From NCBI RefSeq assembly GCF_030409605.1, contig NZ_JAUFQG010000004.1, positions 1,614,501 through 1,678,500 on the forward strand: a stretch of DNA of 64,000 nt, written 5' to 3'. Each line of letters begins with the position of its first letter. The stretch's first letter is position 1. Under the pieces are notes generated by a model that searched no databases, was not told where the DNA came from, and worked only from the letters and a program-made list of their open reading frames with translations. Shown here one piece after another: positions 25,321-33,281 of the stretch. A program made the position numbers and the translations under genes. This stretch comes from Simiduia curdlanivorans (GTDB lineage: Bacteria; Pseudomonadota; Gammaproteobacteria; Pseudomonadales; Cellvibrionaceae).

Positions 25321-26097
25321 GCGAACATAGTCAGGTGCTTTGCCTATTGGCGGTGCTTCTGGCCGCCTACCATAAAGTGTTAAAAGTAAATCACGATATG
25401 ACGGGCTAAATGTATCTTCGCTAGTTAGATCTATATATTTTTTTGAGTGCAATGCTATTGGAACTGACCCAGAATAGCTTTTAGATTTTAGTATTGGTAT
25501 GTATTTCCGATAGTTTGAATTCGATAGCATATCAGAGGATATGATAGATTCTTCATAGCCGACACCGCCGACTCTTGCATCAGATTTTTCCTTATATTTT
25601 TCTGTGCAAATTATGAGAACAAAATTTGCATCTCTGATGCCTTGTTCCATAAACTGCGTAATTGGATCGCCTGGGTGTAGATACCATTTATCTAAAATAG
25701 CCTCAATGCCATCTGAGCGAAGCATTTTTGCTAGTTGCTCCACCCAAGTTTCATGTTCTTTGGAGTCGTAGGAATAGGATATAAAAACCTTTGGAATTTC
25801 TTCGGCAAGTATTTCAGCCTCTTCTTCAGGAGAGAGTCTTTCCGGCTTAGAAGAAGTTGCTGCATTTGATAAGCCAGAGCCAGTAACCCCTCTTCTCTTT
25901 AGAGCTACTTTTTCCGGTGATGAAGAAGATGCTCCATGCGATTCTTTTAGAAATGCTAAAAGAACTTGTTTGTCATGATCAGTTACGCATTCATTAGCGC
26001 TATTTTGAGAGAGACCAGCATCTTGCATCTGTTTTAGAAGTCGCTCTACTGGAGCACCTACAGCATCTGCTAGTTCTGCTACGGTAACATCTGCCAT
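25315..26097 (-). CDS. IF-2 N-terminal domain fused to TIR/SEFIR domain, integron cassette gene
   Basis: 260 residues from the ATG at 26097, with AAGGA upstream; an extension to 26220 would run through attC A. Residues 1-55 (MADVTVAELADAVGAPVERL, then LLAFLKESHG) match the N-terminal domain of bacterial translation initiation factor IF-2, and SPEKVALKRRG matches the next conserved block of IF-2. A linker rich in Ser, Ala and Glu (about 60-105) leads to a TIR/SEFIR domain (about 110-235): KVFISYSYDS at strand A, LDKWYLHPGD at the BB loop, NFVLIICTEKY at strand C/D and GYEESIIS with the candidate catalytic Glu. TIR domains of bacterial defence systems hydrolyse NAD+. The IF-2 part suggests ribosome or IF-2 linked sensing. 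Not a known named system. Confidence 0.85.
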   Translation of the reverse strand: MADVTVAELADAVGAPVERLLKQMQDAGLSQNSANECVTDHDKQVLLAFLKESHGASSSSPEKVALKRRGVTGSGLSNAATSSKPERLSPEEEAEILAEEIPKVFISYSYDSKEHETWVEQLAKMLRSDGIEAILDKWYLHPGDPITQFMEQGIRDANFVLIICTEKYKEKSDARVGGVGYEESIISSDMLSNSNYRKYIPILKSKSYSGSVPIALHSKKYIDLTSEDTFSPSYRDLLLTLYGRRPEAPPIGKAPDYVRS

Positions 26098-26111
26098 ATT
26101 CGATCCTTGTC

Positions 26112-26168
26112 TCCTAACGCCCGTAACAGCCGAGAGCGTAGCGAGTCGGCTGGTTGCGATTGTTAAGG
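26112..26168 (-). repeat. attC site A, 57 bp
   Basis: Plus strand ends are TCCTAAC (26112) and GTTAAGG (26162). Textbook attC palindrome: GTAACAGCCGA pairs with TCGGCTGGTTGC around GAGCGTAGCGAG. Nearly identical to attC B. Confidence 0.93.
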
Positions 26169-26386
26169 TGCGACACTCGGTTTTGCTACGAAGTACTTCG
26201 CGGAGCGCCAGCGATGCCACACCTAATTAATTTTACCCGCAAGAATGCCATAGTTGATGGTCCTGCGAAACTCAAAAGTAGAGAGGAAGGAACTGCGATA
26301 TTTACGCGGCACGTTCCTTGATACCGCTTTCTAAAACTTGCTCAATGCTGATTACTAGAACCGTAACCTTCCAAAAATGCAGAGAA

Positions 26387-26444
26387 CATTAACGCCCGTA
26401 ACAGCCGAGAGCGTTAGCGAGTCGGCTGGTTGCGATTGTTAAGG
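26387..26444 (-). repeat. attC site B, 58 bp
   Basis: Plus strand ends are CATTAAC (26387) and GTTAAGG (26438). Same palindrome as attC A, with GAGCGTTAGCGAG in the centre (one inserted T). First attC of the array counting from the integrase. Confidence 0.92.
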
Positions 26445-26662
26445 TGCGACACTTGCCCTTGCTACGAAGTACTTCGCGGAGCGCCAGCGATGCCACACCT
26501 AATTAATATTACCCGCAAGAATGCCATAGTTAATGACCCTGCGAAACTCAAAAGTATAAAGGAAGGAACTGCGATATGGACGCGGCACATTCCCTGATAC
26601 CGATTACTGCATTCTTGCTCTGTGCTGATTCTCTGCACCGAGCCAATCTTTTTTGCAGAGAA

Positions 26663-26735
26663 CTTTAACAGCCATATTCAATGCCTCGGAGGCGCAATAT
26701 ATTACGCCTCCGAGGCATATATCCAGAGCAGAACT
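26663..26735 (-). other. Probable attI site
   Basis: On the minus strand a GTTAAAG core (26669-26663) lies between the integrase gene and the first cassette, at exactly one cassette length (276 bp) from the attC B core. It has no attC-type palindrome. The right limit is not defined by the sequence; integrase-binding repeats were not resolved. Confidence 0.65.
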
Positions 26736-26827
26736 ATCGTGCCAGCCCTAACTCTCCCTTTAATTTCAAGACGTTACCACAAATCTTAAAAAGGGGCGCA
26801 AAATAATACGCCTCGGAGGCATATATC
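26681..26827. repeat. Three GCCTC(C/G)GAGGC palindromes between attI and intI
   Basis: ATGCCTCGGAGGCG (26681-26694) and CGCCTCCGAGGCAT (26705-26718) form a perfect 14-bp inverted repeat with a 10-nt loop. A 33-bp stretch, 26691-26723, recurs at 26795-26827 with three differences, so the third palindrome sits right before the -35 box of intI. This looks like a multi-site operator or integrase/accessory-factor binding array. Confidence 0.75.
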
Positions 26828-26830
26828 ACA

Positions 26831-26872
26831 TTGACGAAAGTGCCTACCCCTATATACTGTATAAAAAAACAG
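26831..26872 (+). promoter_or_regulatory. intI promoter with LexA (SOS) box
   Basis: -35 TTGACG (26831-26836) and -10 TATACT (26853-26858) with 16-bp spacing. A LexA box CTGT-ATAAAAAA-ACAG (26857-26872) fits CTGT-N8-ACAG exactly and overlaps the -10, so LexA should block transcription until DNA damage, as shown for several integron integrases. The intI ATG is 20 bp downstream. Confidence 0.88.
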
Positions 26873-26891
26873 CTTAAATGGGTGTTCAGGG

Positions 26892-27857
26892 ATGAAGTCA
26901 GCCTTTATGCAGGAATTGCGCGATGCCATTCGCGCCAAGCATTACAGTATTAAAACCGAGCACACCTATCTTTATTGGGTGGGTGGATATTTGCGGTTTA
27001 GTCGGTGCAAGGCAAGAGAAGAAATTGGTGGCGCCCTCGCTATTCGTAACTACTTAAATCACTTGGCGCTCGAGCGCAATGTCAGCCCGAATACGCAGAA
27101 GACGGCACTCAATGCCATTGTATTCATGTACCGTGCAGTTTTGGGGGTCGAGCCCGGAGACTTTTCCGATTTTCATAAAGCTAAAGGCCCCTTAAAACTG
27201 CCAACCGTGCTGACGCACGATGAGGTGCGTAGGTTGTTTGCTCACATGCAAGGGCCAACAAGGCTGTGTGCGGGACTGATGTATGGCTCAGGGTTACGCG
27301 TGATGGAAACGGTGCGATTGCGGGTGCAGGACATCGATTTTGATCGGCTATGTGTTTACGTGCGAGATGGCAAGGGGCGGAAGTCGCGAATTACAACATT
27401 GTCTCCTCATTTGGTTAAAGCCCTAAAGGCACAAGTGACAATAGTCACTGGCCTATTTCAGAGGGATTGTTCAGAGGCACTGTGGGACGGCGTGTACCTA
27501 CCTCATGCCTTAGATCGAAAATACCCACGCGCGCCCTTTGAATTGGGCTGGCAGTATTTATTTCCTGCTGATCAATGGAGTCGTGATCCTCGCTCGGGTA
27601 AACATAGGCGCCACCATACCGTTGAATCCGTTGCCCAACGCGCAGTAACCGCCGCCGTGCGCAAAGCTGATATTCATAAGCCGGCTACCTGCCACACATT
27701 GCGCCATTCATTCGCCACTCACTTACTTGAAGGCGGCGCAGATATTCGCACCGTGCAGACGCAGTTGGGCCACGCCGATGTTAAAACAACGGAAATTTAT
27801 ACCCATGTGTTGAACCGTGGTGGTCAGGCAGTCAAAAGCCCGTTGCTGGATTTTTAG
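26892..27857 (+). CDS. intI: Integron integrase (tyrosine recombinase)
   Basis: 321 residues, typical of IntI. N-terminal SAM-like core-binding domain (about 1-95, [20 protein letters not shown]) and catalytic domain from about 105. Catalytic residues are visible: Arg in [19 protein letters not shown] region (first Arg of the pentad), Lys in DGKGRKSR, His-x-x-Arg in [16 protein letters not shown], His in [12 protein letters not shown], and Tyr in EIYTHVL. The stretch about 195-235 ([17 protein letters not shown] and [13 protein letters not shown]) is the extra alpha-helical insertion found only in integron integrases, which binds folded attC. Divergent from the cassettes, as in classic integrons. 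Intact. Confidence 0.95.
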   Translation: MKSAFMQELRDAIRAKHYSIKTEHTYLYWVGGYLRFSRCKAREEIGGALAIRNYLNHLALERNVSPNTQKTALNAIVFMYRAVLGVEPGDFSDFHKAKGPLKLPTVLTHDEVRRLFAHMQGPTRLCAGLMYGSGLRVMETVRLRVQDIDFDRLCVYVRDGKGRKSRITTLSPHLVKALKAQVTIVTGLFQRDCSEALWDGVYLPHALDRKYPRAPFELGWQYLFPADQWSRDPRSGKHRRHHTVESVAQRAVTAAVRKADIHKPATCHTLRHSFATHLLEGGADIRTVQTQLGHADVKTTEIYTHVLNRGGQAVKSPLLDF

Positions 27858-28022
27858 AGTGCCTTTAACTCACGTGGGGCGCACGCGGGTAGCGAGCGGT
27901 TAGATTCTTGGGTTGTTGTACCGCAATAGGTTAAAAACGCTTGATCTTTCCGTCGCTAAGTTCGGCTAGTGATCTAAACGCCACGCTATTACCATGTCTG
28001 CTTTTAGCAAAGGAGCATGCAG

Positions 28023-28616
28023 ATGTACGTCCCCAAATATTTTGATGGTGGTGATGAAGCCGCTGCGTTTGATTTTATCGATGCCCATGGCTTTGCCCAG
28101 TTAACGGGTTTGATGGATGGCGAGTTGTTTTGTAGCCATTTGCCCTTGCTGTTGGATCGGGAAGGGCGGCGCTTGTTGGGGCATGTCGCTTTGGCGAATC
28201 CCCAGGCCAAGGCCTTGGCCGGGCAGAAAGTGCAGTGTACCTTTGCCGGCCCCCATGGTTATGTATCGCCTAGCTGGTATCACTCTTCAGGTGTGCCCAC
28301 GTGGAATTATCAGGCTGCGCATGTATACGGTACTTGCCAACTGATTGAGGATGAACAGGCTGTGCACGATTTGCTGCGCCAATTAACCCACCAATACGAG
28401 GCGGGTGAGGCAACTCCTTGGCAGCCCGACTATAACCCCGGCATGATTAAGGCCATTGTCGGATTCGAGATAGCGTTAGAGCGAGTCGACTTGAAATTTA
28501 AGTTGAGCCAAAACCGTTCCAAGGTTGATCAGCAGTCGGTGGTACACGCCTTGCGTTTACGCAATAATCAGGCCTTGGCAGAGGCCATGGTGCGGCAACT
28601 CGATCTTGATCTTTAG
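28023..28616 (+). CDS. FMN-binding negative transcriptional regulator (PaiB family)
   Basis: 197 residues from the second ATG (28023), which is 7 bases after AAGGAG; ATG 28017 is too close. Split-barrel flavin-binding fold, opening MYVPKYFDG and containing SHLPLLLDREG, GHVALANPQ and SPSWY, all PaiB-family marks. Despite the name, no helix-turn-helix is present; in Bacillus PaiB affects sporulation and protease genes. It might instead bind flavin in an oxidoreductase role. Ordinary chromosomal gene flanking the integron. Confidence 0.85.
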   Translation: MYVPKYFDGGDEAAAFDFIDAHGFAQLTGLMDGELFCSHLPLLLDREGRRLLGHVALANPQAKALAGQKVQCTFAGPHGYVSPSWYHSSGVPTWNYQAAHVYGTCQLIEDEQAVHDLLRQLTHQYEAGEATPWQPDYNPGMIKAIVGFEIALERVDLKFKLSQNRSKVDQQSVVHALRLRNNQALAEAMVRQLDLDL

Positions 28617-28661
28617 TTCGCAGCTTTGTTGAGCGGTTAACAATCATAAACAGGTAACAAC

Positions 28662-29267
28662 ATGAAACTTTCGGAAATACTCTGGTTAACCATTTTTGCG
28701 TTGGTGTTTGTGTGGTCGGCAATAGACCCGAAAGATCGCTTTACTTGGTTTTTGGAGGTGGCGCCGGCGTTAATTGGCTTGCTGGTTTTGTTGGCTACTT
28801 ATCGGCGCTTCCCGCTCACGCAAATGTTATCTGTTTTAATTCTTGGCCATTGTATTGTGTTGATGGTGGGCGGCCATTACACCTACGCGGAAGTGCCTTT
28901 GTTCGACAGCATGAAGGAGTGGTTTGGCTTCGAGCGCAACAATTACGACAAAGTGGGGCACTTTGTTCAAGGTTTCGTGCCCGCCATTTTAGCGCGGGAA
29001 ATTCTTATTCGTAAATCCGTGGTTAATGGCCGCGCCTGGCTAAATGTGTTTGTGGTGAGCATCTGTTTAGCCTTTAGCGCTTTTTACGAATTACTTGAAT
29101 GGTGGGTGGGTGCCACTAGTGGTGAGTCGGCCGAGGCGTTCTTGGGTACGCAAGGTTATGTGTGGGATACCCAATCCGATATGGCTCTAGCCTTGCTTGG
29201 AGCGATGTGTGCCCTTGTGTTTTTATCCCGCTGGCACGACAAGCAACTGGCGCGCTTGCACCATTGA
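28662..29267 (+). CDS. DUF2238 (YjdF-like) integral membrane protein
   Basis: 201 residues with about six hydrophobic helices. Conserved family blocks: GGHYTYAEVPL (about 69-79), NNYDKVGHFVQGF (about 93-105) and FYELLEWWVGA (about 129-139), with WDTQSDMALALLG before the last helix. Inner membrane. No known biochemical role. Only 31 bp separates it from the nuclease gene, so co-transcription is possible. Confidence 0.88.
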   Translation: MKLSEILWLTIFALVFVWSAIDPKDRFTWFLEVAPALIGLLVLLATYRRFPLTQMLSVLILGHCIVLMVGGHYTYAEVPLFDSMKEWFGFERNNYDKVGHFVQGFVPAILAREILIRKSVVNGRAWLNVFVVSICLAFSAFYELLEWWVGATSGESAEAFLGTQGYVWDTQSDMALALLGAMCALVFLSRWHDKQLARLHH

Positions 29268-29297
29268 AGCACGCGCGTTTCGCAAGTAGGGTAAAGT

Positions 29298-30950
29298 GTG
29301 AAATCGGTTCAACCTGCACCACTGTATTATTTGCATAATTACCGCACTTTATTGCAGTGGGTGCGGTCGCGCTATGTCGACTTGTTAAGTGAAGCCGAAA
29401 CCTGTTACGCCGATAATTTTTTTCAGCTGTCTGAACCGGCGCAGGCCTTGCTTACGCGGTTGATCACTCGCAAAGGCGAATATTTTCGCTTGAGTAAGAT
29501 CGCCTACGAGGAAATTCCTGATATCTCTCAAGCCCTCGAACCGCTCACGCAACTGGGTTGGTTGACGCTAAGCCCACAGGTAAGCATAAACGAGGTATTC
29601 ACGTTTTTAACCCGTCAGGAATTAACCACTTGGCTGGGTAAATACGCCGGCTCGAAGACCCAGTGGCAAGCAGAGTTTGCGCAGTTGTATCCCGGCACTA
29701 AACCCTGGGATGACTGGTTTAATGAAGCAGAACTTTTGCTACCTAAGACTAAGGATTTCACCGGTGATTTATTGGCCGTGACAATCATGCCGTTGAGCGA
29801 TGTTTATCGCTTGTTGTTTTTTGGCAATCACTATCAGGCGTTGAGCGAATTTGTGTTGGCAGAGTTGGGTGTGTTTCAGTACGAGCGAGTAGCCTTTAGC
29901 AGCAAGTGTCTAAGTTTTACCCATCGCCGAGATCTAGAGGTTTATCAACAATTACAAAGAGCGCGCGAGAAATTTGAGCAAGATGGCGATATTTCCGCGG
30001 CCTTGGCGAGCATGCCTAGCGCTGCCAGTTCGCCGGATTGGTTGGCGCGGCGCCAGCACCGGTTTGGCTTTCAATTCGGGGTGAAGTTAGAGCAAGCGAA
30101 AGACTACGAGCGCGCCTTAGACGTTTACGTAAATTGTGGTTTTAGTGAAGCGCGGGCTAGGCGTGTGCGGGTACTGGAAAAATTGGCCCGCCAGCAGGAG
30201 GCGCTTGCCCTGTTAACGGAGGCCTTAGCGGCGCCATACAGCGAGGCAGAGCGACAACAACTTGAGCGGGCTAGGCCGCGCCTGCAGCGGGCGCTGGGTA
30301 TTGAATCGGAAAAGCCCCCAGTATTTCGCCCGGCTTCATCACAGCTGACTTTAAAGTTTGGCGAGTGGCGCGTCGAACAGGCGGTGGCCGAGCATTTACA
30401 TTGTGCGCAGGCGCCGGTGTTCTGGGTTGAGAATTATTTGTGGACCGGCTTATTTGGCTTGTTTTTTTGGCCAGCTATTTATGCTCCCGTGCAGGGTGCC
30501 TTCTTTAACCCTTTTCAAGCGCGGCCGAAGGATCTATATCATCAACGTTTTGCCGAGCGTCGGGCCGAACGCATACAGGAATGTTGGCAGCTGTTAGTTG
30601 CTGATAACTATAAAGCAACCTTGCTGCAGCGTTACCGCGATAAGCAAGGTTTGCAGTCGCCTCTGGTGAATTGGGCACAGCTTAGCGAAGACCTAGTAGC
30701 CTTAGCCTTAGATTGCATAGCGCCAGAACAGTTAAGCGCGATATTTACCCGCATGTTATTCGACTTAAAGGCCAATAGCGCCGGTTTTCCTGACCTCATA
30801 CAATTTCTTCCTGCGCAGCGGTGTTTTCGTTTAATTGAAGTGAAGGGCCCGGGCGACAAGCTGCAAGATAATCAGCTGCGCTGGCTCGAATTTTTTCGAC
30901 ATAATGATATAGCCGCTGAGGTTTGCTATGTAGAGTGGCAGCAGCCATGA
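29298..30950 (+). CDS. FAN1-like VRR-NUC domain nuclease
   Basis: 550 residues, the size of bacterial FAN1. N-terminal helical/SAP-like DNA-binding part (1-130), a helical region with TPR-like pairs (about 230-320), and the VRR_NUC PD-(D/E)xK domain at about 425-545. Active-site blocks: GFPDLIQFLP (Asp), RLIEVKGPGDKLQDNQLRW (Glu-x-Lys and Gln). By family it is a structure-specific nuclease that unhooks DNA interstrand crosslinks and trims 5' flaps. The helicase gene overlaps its stop by 4 bp (ATGA), arguing for a joint repair operon. Confidence 0.9.
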   Translation: MKSVQPAPLYYLHNYRTLLQWVRSRYVDLLSEAETCYADNFFQLSEPAQALLTRLITRKGEYFRLSKIAYEEIPDISQALEPLTQLGWLTLSPQVSINEVFTFLTRQELTTWLGKYAGSKTQWQAEFAQLYPGTKPWDDWFNEAELLLPKTKDFTGDLLAVTIMPLSDVYRLLFFGNHYQALSEFVLAELGVFQYERVAFSSKCLSFTHRRDLEVYQQLQRAREKFEQDGDISAALASMPSAASSPDWLARRQHRFGFQFGVKLEQAKDYERALDVYVNCGFSEARARRVRVLEKLARQQEALALLTEALAAPYSEAERQQLERARPRLQRALGIESEKPPVFRPASSQLTLKFGEWRVEQAVAEHLHCAQAPVFWVENYLWTGLFGLFFWPAIYAPVQGAFFNPFQARPKDLYHQRFAERRAERIQECWQLLVADNYKATLLQRYRDKQGLQSPLVNWAQLSEDLVALALDCIAPEQLSAIFTRMLFDLKANSAGFPDLIQFLPAQRCFRLIEVKGPGDKLQDNQLRWLEFFRHNDIAAEVCYVEWQQP

Positions 30951-33229
30951 GTACAAATGCGCCATTATTAGGGGCTTCAATGGCTGACATTGGTTACAAG
31001 GTTTCCGTGCGGTCGCTGTGTGAATTCGCGGCTAAGCGCGGCGATTTGGACCTGCGTTTTACCCCGGCCACCACTGCAGCAGAAGGTGTTGAATTACATC
31101 AACTCGTGGCTAGGCGACGGCGTGCCGAACACGGTGATCATTATCAAGCCGAGATTCGTTTGCAGGGTGAGTTTGAAAATCTGCGGGTGAGCGGTAGAGC
31201 CGATGGTTGGATAGTGCCCACGCAAACCTTGGAAGAGGTGAAAAGTTTTCGCGGTAGGCTCGACAAAATGCCCGACAATCATCGGCAATTACATTGGGCT
31301 CAGTTAAAAATCTATGGTCACCTCCTGTGCCAACAAGACCAGCTTGAAACCATAACCTTAACTTTGGTATATATCGACGCGGCTGACAACAGTGAACACT
31401 TGTTGGTTGAGCACTGGCGTGCGGAGTTGCTGGCCGCGTTTTGGTGCGACACGTGTGGCGCCTTTCTCAGCTGGGCCAAGGCCGAACTACTACTGCGTCA
31501 AGACCGGGATAACAATCTGCGGGCGCTGAATTTTCCATTTCCTGATTTTCAACGGGGGCAGCGCCAACTTGCGGAAAATATTTATCAGGCAATTAAGTCA
31601 GAGCGCTGTTTACTGGCCGAGGCGCCCACCGGTATCGGCAAGACCTTGGCCAGTTTGTTTCCAGTGCTGAAGGCTGGCGAAAAGCTCGATAAAATTTTCT
31701 ATCTCTGCGCCAAAACGCCTGGCCGCGCACTGGCGCTTGATGGCCTAGCGCAACTTAAAGTGCCTGATTTAAAAGTGTTGGAACTCATTGCTCGCGACAA
31801 AGCCTGTGAGCATCCGGATCTCGCCTGCCATGGCGACTCTTGCCCTCTGGCGCGCGGCTTTTACGATCGCTTAGCCGATGCCCGCGCCGCGGCCGTGGCT
31901 TTGCGTTGGATGAGTGCCGACACCGTTAAAAAGGTAGCGGCGGAGCACCAAATTTGCCCCTACTATTTGAGTCAGGAACTGTGTCGCTGGGCCGACCTTG
32001 TGGTGGCAGACTACAATTATTATTTTGACGATTCCGCGTTGCTTTACGGCTTAGCGGTGAGCTTGCATTGGCGGGTTGCAGTGTTGGTAGACGAAGCCCA
32101 CAACTTGATTGAACGCGCCCGCGCTATGTACTCCGCTAGGCTCGCTCGCGCGCAGAGTAAGTGGGCCTTGCGGGTCGCGCCCAAAGCCTTGCACGCGCCG
32201 ATTAAGGTCTTGGAAAAGCGCTGGCAAGCGCTGCTAAAAGGCAAGGCGCTGGCGCAGCGTTTTACCTTTGATCAATTGCCGGATAATTTCCTTATCGCGC
32301 TGCAAAATCTCATCACAGACTGCTCGCGCTGGCAGGCGGAGAAAGGCCAGCCGCTTGAGCCCGCGCTACAAGAATTATTTTTTGCCGCCGGCCAATGTTT
32401 GCGCATTGCTGAGCTGGCCGACGATAGCTACATATTTGACGGCGAAAAAACCGGCCGCGGCGAGGCTGAGATTCATTTGCGCAATGTCGTGCCCGGGCCT
32501 TGGCTGGCGCCACGTTTCGAATACAGTGTTGCCACGGTATTATTTTCTGCCACTTTAAAACCCTTAGATTATCAGTGTCAGTTGTTGGGTTTGCCGGCGG
32601 ATACGGTTACCCTCATGGTGCCGTCGCCCTTTACCGCCAGCCAATTGCGGGTGACGATTTGTCGCGATATCTCAACCCGCTATCAACATCGCGAGACATC
32701 CTTACCCCTGATTGTCGACAAGATATTTACGCAGTATCAGGCAGAGCCGGGTAATTACTTGGTGTTTCTTTCCAGCTTTGATTATCTAGAAAAACTTGCG
32801 ACTGCGCTGCAGCTAGCGGCTCCAGAATTGACACTATGGCAGCAGCAGCGAGGCATGAACGAAACCGAGCGGCAAGCTTTTGTAGAAAATTTCCAACCGC
32901 AGGCGAATGGCATAGGGTTGGCGGTGTTGGGCGGCGCCTTTGGCGAGGGCATCGACCTCACCGGCGATCGCTTGGTGGGCGCCTTCATTGCCACCTTGGG
33001 TTTGCCGCAATTCAATCCGGTCAACGAAGACGTAAAGCAGCGCTTGGATGCCTGTTTTGGCAGTGGTTATGACTATGTGTATTTATACCCGGGTTTGCAA
33101 AAGGTGGTGCAAGCGGCTGGGCGCATTATTCGCTCTACCAAGGACCGAGGTGTTTTGTATTTATTGGACGATCGTTTTAGCCAACGAAAGGTAAAGGCTT
33201 TGCTGCCAGATTGGTGGCAAGTAAATTAA
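30947..33229 (+). CDS. XPD/DinG-like ATP-dependent DNA helicase with N-terminal nuclease-like domain
   Basis: 760 residues from the overlapping ATG at 30947 (the frame opens at 30923). Residues about 60-130 look like a PD-(D/E)xK fold (GRADGWIVP, EEVKSFRGRLD, QLHWAQLKIYG). SF2 helicase motifs: EAPTGIGKTLAS (Walker A, about 230), VVADYNYYFDD, VDEAHNL (DEAH, about 380), SATLKPL, VLGGAFGEGIDL, QAAGRIIRS (motif VI). Cysteines at about 284-349 (CEH, CHGDSCPL, CPYYLSQELC) can form the 4Fe-4S cluster of the XPD family. It likely unwinds DNA 5' to 3' for the FAN1 partner. Confidence 0.9.
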   Translation: MSTNAPLLGASMADIGYKVSVRSLCEFAAKRGDLDLRFTPATTAAEGVELHQLVARRRRAEHGDHYQAEIRLQGEFENLRVSGRADGWIVPTQTLEEVKSFRGRLDKMPDNHRQLHWAQLKIYGHLLCQQDQLETITLTLVYIDAADNSEHLLVEHWRAELLAAFWCDTCGAFLSWAKAELLLRQDRDNNLRALNFPFPDFQRGQRQLAENIYQAIKSERCLLAEAPTGIGKTLASLFPVLKAGEKLDKIFYLCAKTPGRALALDGLAQLKVPDLKVLELIARDKACEHPDLACHGDSCPLARGFYDRLADARAAAVALRWMSADTVKKVAAEHQICPYYLSQELCRWADLVVADYNYYFDDSALLYGLAVSLHWRVAVLVDEAHNLIERARAMYSARLARAQSKWALRVAPKALHAPIKVLEKRWQALLKGKALAQRFTFDQLPDNFLIALQNLITDCSRWQAEKGQPLEPALQELFFAAGQCLRIAELADDSYIFDGEKTGRGEAEIHLRNVVPGPWLAPRFEYSVATVLFSATLKPLDYQCQLLGLPADTVTLMVPSPFTASQLRVTICRDISTRYQHRETSLPLIVDKIFTQYQAEPGNYLVFLSSFDYLEKLATALQLAAPELTLWQQQRGMNETERQAFVENFQPQANGIGLAVLGGAFGEGIDLTGDRLVGAFIATLGLPQFNPVNEDVKQRLDACFGSGYDYVYLYPGLQKVVQAAGRIIRSTKDRGVLYLLDDRFSQRKVKALLPDWWQVN

Positions 33230-33281
33230 CTATGTATTGAGCGGTTTGAGTCGACCTTTGGCTCGGTTTCCGGTGAGTTGT

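Larger units (their letters stand above)
26112..26662 (-). repeat. Tandem duplicate of an ORF-less integron cassette (2 x ~275 bp)
   Basis: Two head-to-tail units, 26112-26386 and 26387-26662, each an attC plus about 218 bp without a credible ORF. They share long identical runs (the CGAAGTACTTCG palindrome, CACACCTAATTAAT, GCAAGAATGCCATAGTT, GGAAGGAACTGCGATAT) with scattered differences mainly at the attI-proximal end of each. On the minus strand both hold TTGAGT and TATGGC 17 bp apart, a weak promoter candidate pointing at the TIR gene. Either unit may be a promoter or RNA cassette. Confidence 0.85.

Noticed and set aside
25315..26220. Longer TIR protein starting at 26220
   Set aside because: The added part crosses attC A and lies in the neighbouring cassette; ATG 26097 has a ribosome site and begins exactly at the IF-2-like sequence.
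26831..26872. LexA-like site before the beta-lactamase (CTGTATATACAT)
   Set aside because: The second half does not match ACAG, so only the intI site fits the LexA consensus.
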